Assembly (NCBI RefSeq): GCF_001005305.1
Contig: NZ_LBMH01000006.1
Coordinates: forward strand, 62,001-126,000
Length of the DNA stretch: 64,000 nt
Direction: 5' to 3'
Source of the DNA: Kordia zhangzhouensis
GTDB lineage: Bacteria; Bacteroidota; Bacteroidia; Flavobacteriales; Flavobacteriaceae
The translations under genes were made by a program, and so were the position numbers. The notes below the pieces were generated by a model, which saw nothing but the letters and a program-made list of their open reading frames with translations, did not search any database and was not told the origin of the DNA. Position 1 is the stretch's first letter. Every line of letters starts with the position of its first letter. Below, piece after piece: positions 56,968-64,000 of this stretch.

Positions 56968-59900
56968 TTAAAAATCGAGCGCTAAACCAAAGATCATTCT
57001 TGCGGCTGTTGGATAATATCCTCTATCTACTCCTATATCATTAAATCCAAAGTTTCCAATTTCTGGATCTAGTCCTCTATATTTAGTGAATGTAAAGTAG
57101 TCATCTAAAGATACGTAAACTCGTAAATTGTTTACGTGTAATTTTTCTGTAATGTTTTGTGGCAGCGTGTATCCTAACTGGATTTGCTTAATTCGCATAT
57201 ACGAACCATCTTCTACCATTAAGTCAGTATCGTACGCATCTGTAATTGTGGCTGCAGATGGAAAAGTAGCTGTATCTCCTGCATTTTGCCATCTATCATT
57301 AAAGTAATGTACAGGTTTGTTGGTAATAGGACGCGAAGGTTGGTTATATGAAGTAAAGATATCATTTCCAAGTGTTCCTTGAAACTGCAAGTTAAAGTCA
57401 AATGCCTTGTACTGCATACCAATATTCCCTCCAAATAACACGTCTGGATGTGGCGAACCTATAAACGTTTTGTCTGCATTTGTAATGTTTCCATCTCCAT
57501 CCGTATCAACACGAATCAATTCTCCTGTAGCTGGATCAACTCCATTAGTTTGATATCCGAAGAAATACCATGCTGGCAATCCTTCTGTGAACCTTGTAAT
57601 TCCATCATCATTTTGTGGGGCTCCTGCTCCACGGATTGAAGTTCCTTGAGGTAAGAATAGTATTTCTGTAACTTCATTATCTAGAGTAGATAGATTGGCA
57701 TTGATTTGATATTTAAATTCATTATCATTATTTGCATACCCTACTTCAAATTCAAAACCTTTGTTGACAATTGTTCCTGCATTGAACTCATTTGATGTAA
57801 ATCCTGCCGAACCTGGCGTAATAAGACTTCCATCAGATACAATTAAGTCTTCAGTTGTTTTCTTGTAATAGTCAACCGAAAAACGCAGTTTATTTTGCAT
57901 AGCACGCAAGTCAATTCCAAAATTCGTTTGAGAAGAGGTTTCCCAAACTAAGTTCGAGTTAGCAAATCCTGTAATTTGCGCTCCTCCAACTCCAAGGTAA
58001 TCGATTGGTAGCCCATTAATGTTTCGTGTTATACTAATTACATCTGAATTTCCTGCCAAATTAGACTTGTTTCCATTTTGTCCCCAACTTCCTCTAACTT
58101 TAAAATAGTTTAAAAATGCATCTTCTTTCCAAAAATCTTCATTAGACACTACCCATCCTGCAGAAAAAGCAGGGAAAGTAGCCGCTCTATTTGCTGAAGG
58201 AAACTTGTCTGAACGATCGCGCCTTACAGAAGCTTCAAATAAATATTTTCCATTATAATCATACGAAAGTCTACCGTACATTGATACTAAATTATCTCTG
58301 AATGTATTAATATTAGCCGTACGATCATCTACTGTATAGCCTGGTAAGTCTAAATCAAAAGCTGTAAAATCTGGTATCGCAATAGAACCGCTTCTTGATA
58401 CAATTGTTGGAATTTCAGTTTCTTCTGCAGAATATCCTGCCAAGACTGAGAAATTATGATTCCCGAACGATTTATTGTAGGAAGCAAAATTTTCCCATAA
58501 CCAACGTCTTGAGCGAATTCTTGATTCAGACATTGTATACGTTGTATTTTGTGCTTCAGATGCTACAAAATATGGCAATACTGTGTTTCTGTTATAAAAG
58601 TCTCTGTATTCATACCCAAATCTTGACGTAAATTGCAATCCTTCTAAAATGGTAAACTTTCCATAAATAGTAGATAAAAACTGATTGTTTTCATTCAATG
58701 TTCTATTTACATCTGCATATGCTACAGGGTTCAACACTTCTCCAGTTGAATATGTTGGGTATCCATACACATTTCCGTCTCCATCTCTAAGTAAAGGTAC
58801 ATTTGGAAAACCATTATCGGCAGCTCTATCAATTACTTCTTGTGGCACTTGCCCCGCAGGGTAAACCACAGGTGTTAATGGATCAATTACCAATGCATTT
58901 TGAATAACTCCTCTTGTATCATTATCTTCTTGCACCCCTTTTTTATCTATAAATGATGTTGTAGCACTTACTCCTGCCTCAAACCATTTCGTAATTTCAC
59001 TTTTCAAGTTTAAGCGAAGTGCCGTTCTTTTGAATGATGAATTTTCTTTAGATACAATTCCATCTTGATCTGTATGAGCTGCCGAGAAATAGTATGAAAT
59101 TTTAGCTGCTTCTCCCGATAAACTCACATCATAACGTTGCATGAATGCTGTATCAAAAACTTCGTCAACCCAATTGGTATCATACCCATTACTTACTACA
59201 GATGTTACACCTGCTTCGTTCATGTAAGTAACAAACTGAGAGGCGTTCATCAATTCTAAATCGGTACGTAAAAATTGAACTCCTAATTGAGAGTTAAAGT
59301 TTACCTTAATTTTTTTTCCTTTTCCACTTTTGGTTGTAATGATAATAACACCATTAGCCCCTTCTGTTCCATAAATAGCCGCAGACGCAGCATCTTTTAA
59401 AACTTCTAGATTCTCAATATCGGAAGGCGGAATATTATCGATAGTAGAAACCTTCATTCCATCAACGATAAATAATGGCTCGGAAGTACCGCTTGAACCT
59501 GTTCCTCTAATCCGAATTCGCGCTCCAGAACCTGGCGAACCTGAAGAAGAAGAAACTGTAACACCAGACGTACGCCCCTGTAACGCTTGTTCTACTCGTT
59601 GATTGGATACACTTTTAATATCTTCTGCATCCACACTAGAGATTGCACCTGTTACTAAACTCTTTTTCTTAGCTCCATAACCTACCACAACCACTTCATC
59701 CAACGCACTTTGATCTTCTTCTAGTGTTACGTTAATTACTGTTTGGTTTCCAACAGCTACTTCTTTCGTTTTGTAACCTACATAACTAAAAACCAAAGTT
59801 GCATCTGGTTGCACGTTTTTAATTGTATAGCTCCCATCAAATCCGGAAACTGTTCCATTAGACGTTCCTTTTACGGTAACATTCACTCCTGGAATTCCTC

Positions 59901-60006
59901 CAGTAGCATCTGATACAACTCCCTTAATTTCTTTTTGTGCGTATAAAACACTAAAAGAAGAAAGGAGCATGACCAGCAAAAAATTCTTTAAAATGTTGTT
60001 TTTCAT
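56968..60006 (-). CDS. susC: SusC/RagA-family TonB-linked outer membrane importer
   Basis: A 1012-residue outer membrane transporter. After a signal peptide (to LYAQ) comes a carboxypeptidase-regulatory-like domain (KEIKGVVSDATGGIPGVNVT, GSYTIKNVQPDATLVFSYVG), the SusC TonB-box-like junction DEVVVVGYGAKKKSLVTGAI, the plug (RIRGTGSSGTSEPLFIVDGM, NIPPSDIENLEVLKDAASAA) and a 22-strand barrel that ends with the usual C-terminal aromatic FGLALDF. It imports oligosaccharides with energy from TonB-ExbBD. First gene of the susCD operon; divergent from araC, which probably regulates it. Confidence 0.96.
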   Translation of the reverse strand: MKNNILKNFLLVMLLSSFSVLYAQKEIKGVVSDATGGIPGVNVTVKGTSNGTVSGFDGSYTIKNVQPDATLVFSYVGYKTKEVAVGNQTVINVTLEEDQSALDEVVVVGYGAKKKSLVTGAISSVDAEDIKSVSNQRVEQALQGRTSGVTVSSSSGSPGSGARIRIRGTGSSGTSEPLFIVDGMKVSTIDNIPPSDIENLEVLKDAASAAIYGTEGANGVIIITTKSGKGKKIKVNFNSQLGVQFLRTDLELMNASQFVTYMNEAGVTSVVSNGYDTNWVDEVFDTAFMQRYDVSLSGEAAKISYYFSAAHTDQDGIVSKENSSFKRTALRLNLKSEITKWFEAGVSATTSFIDKKGVQEDNDTRGVIQNALVIDPLTPVVYPAGQVPQEVIDRAADNGFPNVPLLRDGDGNVYGYPTYSTGEVLNPVAYADVNRTLNENNQFLSTIYGKFTILEGLQFTSRFGYEYRDFYNRNTVLPYFVASEAQNTTYTMSESRIRSRRWLWENFASYNKSFGNHNFSVLAGYSAEETEIPTIVSRSGSIAIPDFTAFDLDLPGYTVDDRTANINTFRDNLVSMYGRLSYDYNGKYLFEASVRRDRSDKFPSANRAATFPAFSAGWVVSNEDFWKEDAFLNYFKVRGSWGQNGNKSNLAGNSDVISITRNINGLPIDYLGVGGAQITGFANSNLVWETSSQTNFGIDLRAMQNKLRFSVDYYKKTTEDLIVSDGSLITPGSAGFTSNEFNAGTIVNKGFEFEVGYANNDNEFKYQINANLSTLDNEVTEILFLPQGTSIRGAGAPQNDDGITRFTEGLPAWYFFGYQTNGVDPATGELIRVDTDGDGNITNADKTFIGSPHPDVLFGGNIGMQYKAFDFNLQFQGTLGNDIFTSYNQPSRPITNKPVHYFNDRWQNAGDTATFPSAATITDAYDTDLMVEDGSYMRIKQIQLGYTLPQNITEKLHVNNLRVYVSLDDYFTFTKYRGLDPEIGNFGFNDIGVDRGYYPTAARMIFGLALDF

Positions 60007-60027
60007 ATTGATAATTAATTAGGTCAG

Positions 60028-60113
60028 TTTTTGTGTAGAATTTATTTTTTAGCGTTTTAATTGTCAAAAAAACAATATTACTATTGGATTATTTTCAACT
60101 TTTTACACAAAAA
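60028..60113. promoter_or_regulatory. Inverted repeat in the susC-araC intergenic region
   Basis: TTTTTGTGTA (60028-60037) and TACACAAAAA (60104-60113) are perfect inverted copies 66 bp apart, in the 217-bp region between the divergent susC and araC genes. The spacing, about seven helical turns plus, would allow looping by a dimeric AraC-type regulator. No similar copy is seen upstream of the second GH3 gene. Confidence 0.4.
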
Positions 60114-60223
60114 ATCATTTAATTTGCACAAATGTATACTCAATATTAACAAATGTTTAATACAATTTTATCAAATACCAGTATATTTTTTATAAAATTA
60201 TGTTAAAGCAATTCTCCTAACTT

Positions 60224-61096
60224 ATGCAAAAGAAGATTCATAGAGAAATTACACAGTTATCACAAGCCGACAGCTTTTTAGTATATTATCGCGTAAAAGA
60301 TGAATTTGACTTCCCTCTACATTTTCACCCAGAATACGAATTAAACTTTATTTACAACGGCAAAGGTGTTCGTCGTGTCATTGGAGATCACATGGAAGAA
60401 ATAGGTACTTACGAACTAGTTTTGGTAGGCCCTAATTTACCACACTGCTGGGAATTACACAATTGTAAAAACAAAGAAATTCACGAAGTAACCATACATA
60501 TTCACAACGATCTTTTAGACGACCAATTGCTTTCAAGAAGAGTGTTCAAATCAATTCGAGACATGCTCAATAGATCTATTCACGGAATTTTATTTTCAGA
60601 AAAAACTGCCAAAGAAATCATGCCAAGATTACTTGAACTTCCCAAAACATCGGGCATTGACTACTTTTTAGAATTTATTTCCATCTTACAAGATCTTTCT
60701 AATTCGAGAAACCAAAAACTCCTATCTACTTCTTTTTCTAATTATAATGAATTTGAAAACAGCGACAAAATCAAAAAGATATACGAATACATTCAGAATA
60801 ATTTTCATCGAAAAATCACACTTGACGAAATTTCTTCTTTAATTAATATGACTCCTGTTTCTTTTAATCGCTTTATCAAAAGCAGAACAGGAAAAACCTT
60901 CATTGCGTTTACCAATAGTACACGCGTAAGCTATGCTACCCGATTTCTTTTGGAAACAGATATGAGTGTAGGTGAAATTGCATACAAATGCGGATTTAAC
61001 AACCTAGCTCATTTTAACCGAATGTTCAAAAAAATTAAAAATGCCACCCCAAGTGAATTCCGTGCAGAATTTAATGGCATACAAAAAGTGCTATAA
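60224..61096 (+). CDS. AraC-family transcriptional regulator with cupin domain
   Basis: A 290-residue regulator. An N-terminal cupin (about 20-110; FPLHFHPEYELNFIYNGKGV, GTYELVLVGPNLPHCWEL) would sense a sugar. The C-terminal part (about 190-285) has two HTH motifs of AraC/XylS type: ITLDEISSLINMTPVSFNRF and MSVGEIAYKCGFNNLAHFNR, followed by KNATPSEFRAEF. It is divergent from susC and upstream of the second GH3 gene, so local control of both is likely. Activating sugar is unknown. Confidence 0.92.
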   Translation: MQKKIHREITQLSQADSFLVYYRVKDEFDFPLHFHPEYELNFIYNGKGVRRVIGDHMEEIGTYELVLVGPNLPHCWELHNCKNKEIHEVTIHIHNDLLDDQLLSRRVFKSIRDMLNRSIHGILFSEKTAKEIMPRLLELPKTSGIDYFLEFISILQDLSNSRNQKLLSTSFSNYNEFENSDKIKKIYEYIQNNFHRKITLDEISSLINMTPVSFNRFIKSRTGKTFIAFTNSTRVSYATRFLLETDMSVGEIAYKCGFNNLAHFNRMFKKIKNATPSEFRAEFNGIQKVL

Positions 61097-61216
61097 TACT
61101 ATTTTATCATTTTAATACCATTTTTAATACTCTAACATAAAAAAAAGATTATATTTTGACTATTTGGGTATAATAGTTAGACTAATAATATTATACTTTT
61201 ACATCACATAATCCTT

Positions 61217-63532
61217 ATGAAAACAATCCTCATGAATCGTAACCAATACAACGTCCTACTCATATTAATAATGGTACTTTGTTTTTTAGGATGTGTCACA
61301 AATAAAAAAAGTGGTTCACAAATGGAAGTGATGAAAGAAATATCTGTTGACCAAAGAGTTGATTCTTTACTAGCAAAAATGACCTTAGAAGAAAAAGTAG
61401 GTCAAATGAATTTATATAATGGTTTTTGGGACGTAACTGGCCCAACACCACAAGGAGGTTCTGCAAAGCTTAAATACGAGCATTTAAAAAAAGGCTGGGT
61501 AGGCGCTATGCTAAACATACGAGGTGTCGAAAATGTAAAAGAAGTACAACGCATCGCTGTGGAAGAAACACGCTTGGGCATTCCATTACTCATCGGGTTT
61601 GATGTCATACACGGATACAAAACACTAAGTCCTATTCCATTAGCAGAATCAGCAAGTTGGGATCTTGAAGCAATTCGCAATTCTGCTCGTGTAGCAGCAA
61701 CGGAAGCTTCTGCAGCTGGAATCAATTGGACTTTTGCTCCTATGGTAGATATTTCTAGAGATCCGCGATGGGGACGTGTTATGGAAGGTGGTGGAGAAGA
61801 CCCATATTTAGGAAGTAAAATCGCCAAAGCTCGTGTACTTGGTTTTCAAGGAAACGACCTCACAAAAAATAATACTATTGCCGCATGTGCAAAACACTTT
61901 GCTGCTTATGGATTCTCTGAAGCAGGAAAAGAATACAATACAGTAGATATTGGAACTTCAACCCTATACAATACAGTATTACCTCCTTTTAAAGCCGCTG
62001 CTGATAGTGGCGTAAAAACATTTATGAACTCGTTCAACGAACTAAATGGTGTTCCTGTTACTGGAAGTGAATTTTTACAAAGAGACATTTTAAAAGGCGC
62101 ATGGGACTTTGATGGATTTGTAGTATCTGATTGGGCATCGATTAATGAAATTATTTTTTGGGGACACGCGAAAGACAAGCGTCAAGCAGCCATTATTGCA
62201 GCTCGAGCAGGCTCTGATCTTGATATGGAAGGACATGTTTACATACAAGAATTGGTACAATTAGTACAAGAAGGTGTAGTACAAGAAAGTATTATAGATG
62301 ATGCCGTTCGCAGAATCTTAAAAGTAAAATTCGAATTAGGTCTTTTTGACAATCCATATACGTATTGCGACGAAACCAACGAAAAAGAAAATATCGGCCA
62401 CACAAAGCATCATGAGGCGGTACTTGATGTTGCTAAAAAATCTATTGTGTTATTAAAAAATCAGGGGAATCTTCTCCCATTACAAAAAGAAGGACAAAAA
62501 ATAGCACTGATAGGACCGCTTGCTGCCGATAAAAACAGCCCTTTAGGAAGTTGGCGTATAGCTTCAGATGATCATACAGCCGTTTCTGTGTTGGAAGGAA
62601 TGCAACAATATACAGGCAACACACTTACGCATCACAAAGGTGTTGAACTCGTTGTTGGAAACACTGCTTTCATAGAAGAAGTGCAAATCAATACAACAAA
62701 TCGCACTGGCATTGACGAAGCTGTAGCAGCTGCCCAAACTGTAGATGTTGTTGTTATGGTACTAGGCGAACATGGTTTTCAAAGTGGCGAAGGCAGAAGC
62801 AGAACCCATTTAGATCTGCCTGGATTGCAACAAGAACTTCTTGAAGCCGTATATGCCGTAAATCAAAATATTGTATTAGTATTAAACAATGGTAGGCCGC
62901 TAGCCATTGAATGGGCTACAGAGCATATTCCTGCCATTGTAGAAGGTTGGCAGCTCGGCACGCAATCTGGTAATGCTATTGCACAAGTGCTATATGGCGA
63001 TTATAACCCTAGCGGAAAATTACCTATGACATTTCCTAGAAATGTAGGACAGATCCCTATTTACTACAACTATAAAAGTACAGGAAGACCTGTAGACACG
63101 AACGACAATGTATTTTGGTCACATTATACAGATGTTGACAACACTCCTTTATACCCTTTTGGACACGGATTGAGTTACACAACGTTCCAATATTCTAACT
63201 TCAAAGTACATGGAACAGAATTTAAGATTGGTGACACCATCAAAGTAACCGTTGACGTAACCAATACAGGCGATTATGATGGCAAAGAAGTAGTGCAATT
63301 GTATATCCGAGACCTTTTTGGAAGTATTACACGCCCCGTGCGAGAACTCAAGGGCTTCGAGTTAGTTTCGCTAAAAAAAGGAGAAACCAAAACTATTGAA
63401 TTCAAATTAAGCAATAAAGAACTTGGATTTTTTAACAACCAAGGGGAGTATATAGTAGAAGCGGGCGACTTTGAAGTTTTTGTGGGAGGAAGTTCAATTA
63501 CTTCATTGCAAAGTAGTTTTACCTTAAAATAA
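61217..63532 (+). CDS. GH3 family beta-glucosidase lipoprotein (second copy)
   Basis: A 771-residue lipoprotein (lipobox CFLGC, Cys26) of glycoside hydrolase family 3, a BglX-like paralogue of the copy at 48709-50961. Landmarks are EKVGQMNLYNG, FDVIHGYKTLSPIPLAESAS, TFAPMVDISRDPRWGRVMEG and the nucleophile in GFVVSDWASI (D305). The second domain has LGEHGFQSGEGRSRTHLDLP as probable acid/base loop, and a fibronectin III-like tail follows. It lies 120 bp after araC on the same strand. The two GH3 copies differ enough to suggest different linkages or chain lengths. Confidence 0.94.
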   Translation: MKTILMNRNQYNVLLILIMVLCFLGCVTNKKSGSQMEVMKEISVDQRVDSLLAKMTLEEKVGQMNLYNGFWDVTGPTPQGGSAKLKYEHLKKGWVGAMLNIRGVENVKEVQRIAVEETRLGIPLLIGFDVIHGYKTLSPIPLAESASWDLEAIRNSARVAATEASAAGINWTFAPMVDISRDPRWGRVMEGGGEDPYLGSKIAKARVLGFQGNDLTKNNTIAACAKHFAAYGFSEAGKEYNTVDIGTSTLYNTVLPPFKAAADSGVKTFMNSFNELNGVPVTGSEFLQRDILKGAWDFDGFVVSDWASINEIIFWGHAKDKRQAAIIAARAGSDLDMEGHVYIQELVQLVQEGVVQESIIDDAVRRILKVKFELGLFDNPYTYCDETNEKENIGHTKHHEAVLDVAKKSIVLLKNQGNLLPLQKEGQKIALIGPLAADKNSPLGSWRIASDDHTAVSVLEGMQQYTGNTLTHHKGVELVVGNTAFIEEVQINTTNRTGIDEAVAAAQTVDVVVMVLGEHGFQSGEGRSRTHLDLPGLQQELLEAVYAVNQNIVLVLNNGRPLAIEWATEHIPAIVEGWQLGTQSGNAIAQVLYGDYNPSGKLPMTFPRNVGQIPIYYNYKSTGRPVDTNDNVFWSHYTDVDNTPLYPFGHGLSYTTFQYSNFKVHGTEFKIGDTIKVTVDVTNTGDYDGKEVVQLYIRDLFGSITRPVRELKGFELVSLKKGETKTIEFKLSNKELGFFNNQGEYIVEAGDFEVFVGGSSITSLQSSFTLK

Positions 63533-63595
63533 CTATTCAAATATAACTACCTACAAGATTCTATTTATATAGTTTATTTTTTAATTTTATTCACT

Positions 63596-63627
63596 AAAGA
63601 TGCTCTATCGGTTGAGCATCTTTTTTT
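63596..63627 (+). terminator. Intrinsic terminator after second GH3 gene
   Basis: AAAGATGCTC (63596-63605) and GAGCATCTTT (63614-63623) form a perfect 10-bp stem with an 8-nt loop and a T-tract. The rest of 63533-63825 shows no gene. Confidence 0.9.
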
Positions 63628-63825
63628 GTTCTTATTGGACGAAAATATTGATAATGTTTACACATCACACTCTTTTTTACAGACAAAATAGCAGCATCCA
63701 TCATTATTGCTTTGTGCAGCAAATCAAATAATTGTTATCACACAACTTCCTAAACTTAACTATTGAGAAGTAGTTAAAAAAATAAATTATAAAGTTTGAT
63801 TAGATTCTTACATGCAATAAACAAC

Positions 63826-64000
63826 TTAAAGTTCTAAGATTGCGTCGTCGGTAAATGCATAATTCTTTAAATCTTCAAAATCAGAACGTGTATTTAAACC
63901 TGTAAATAAGCTAAATGCAGGTAAAATCAATTGTTGTGTTGTAACTTGATAACAAGGTAGTTTCAAATATTGTCTGCCTTTCATTTTGATACGAACACCT
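63826..64000 (-). CDS. Probable PdeM-like phosphoesterase, 3' end only
   Basis: An open minus-strand frame enters from the right edge and stops at TAA 63826-63828. The visible end reads GVRIKMKGRQYLKLPCY, then QQLILPAFSLFTGLNTR, then DAILEL. The GRQxLKLPC and LILPAFSxFTG segments are the C-terminal signature of the calcineurin-like phosphoesterases associated with a DNA ligase/DNA repair cluster (PdeM). Fifty-eight residues are visible, so the assignment rests on this tail only. Confidence 0.6.
   Translation of the reverse strand, partial: GVRIKMKGRQYLKLPCYQVTTQQLILPAFSLFTGLNTRSDFEDLKNYAFTDDAILEL

Noticed and set aside
1-64000. CRISPR array, rRNA or tRNA genes, prophage structural genes
   Set aside because: None recognised on reading either strand, apart from the tmRNA.

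Overview
The window looks like chromosomal DNA of a marine-type Flavobacteriaceae (Bacteroidota). The pointers are low GC, a SusC/SusD pair, abundant lipoproteins with Bacteroidota-style signal peptides, TAnnTTTG-type promoter boxes, and a tmRNA encoding the tag GENNYALAA. The genus cannot be fixed from the sequence alone; Kordia-like flavobacteria are a reasonable guess.

Layout. (1) 1-3.5 kb: housekeeping or membrane genes (3' part of a CreD-like protein, a small membrane protein, a DUF1361 protein, a saccharopine dehydrogenase/LKR-like oxidoreductase). (2) 3.7-4.1 kb: tmRNA (ssrA) with its terminator. (3) 4.2-7.8 kb: an accessory patch beside the tmRNA: a small coiled-coil protein, an Xre regulator, a membrane protein, a Rep_1-type rolling-circle initiator and a decayed IS3-type transposase. 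(4) 8.1-27.3 kb: giant exported YD-repeat/Rhs proteins (3763 and 2020 aa), two small exported partners, and at the downstream end a Hint domain, a C-terminal toxin-like tip and a probable immunity gene. (5) 27.6-40.0 kb: a complete-looking type II secretion / type IV pilus-like machine (secretin, ATPase, platform protein, GspL/M/C-like proteins, prepilin peptidase, one main and three minor pseudopilins, accessory lipoproteins, an OmpH/Skp-like protein and a MORN-repeat protein). (6) 40.5 kb: a stand-alone LytTR regulator. (7) 41-44 kb: a DUF2490 outer-membrane protein and a thioredoxin-fold DUF255 lipoprotein. (8) 44-63.5 kb: a carbohydrate locus with SusC/SusD, a VCBS/UnbV lipoprotein, two GH3 lipoprotein glucosidases, a gluconolactonase-like lipoprotein, GntP permease, gluconokinase, 6-phosphogluconate dehydrogenase, a GPH sugar symporter and an AraC regulator. 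(9) The right edge holds the 3' end of a probable PdeM-like phosphoesterase.

The most interesting result is that regions 4-6 appear to be one system. Paired direct repeats of the form ACGCTTAT-N12-ACGCTTAT, always 20 bp apart start to start and always pointing at the downstream gene, lie in front of four transcription units: the YD-protein operon, the pilin-secretin operon, the MORN/pseudopilin operon and the LytTR gene itself. Paired direct repeats are how LytTR-domain regulators bind DNA. I therefore propose an autoregulated LytTR regulon coupling a T2SS/T4P-like envelope machine to giant YD/Rhs proteins with a variable toxin tip. The coupling is inferred; the repeats, gene order and domain motifs are read directly.

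The carbohydrate locus can be read as a pathway: SusCD capture, surface GH3 hydrolysis of beta-glucosides, lactone hydrolysis to gluconate, GntP uptake, phosphorylation and oxidative decarboxylation into the pentose phosphate pathway. This points to aldonic-acid-containing glucosides as a possible substrate.
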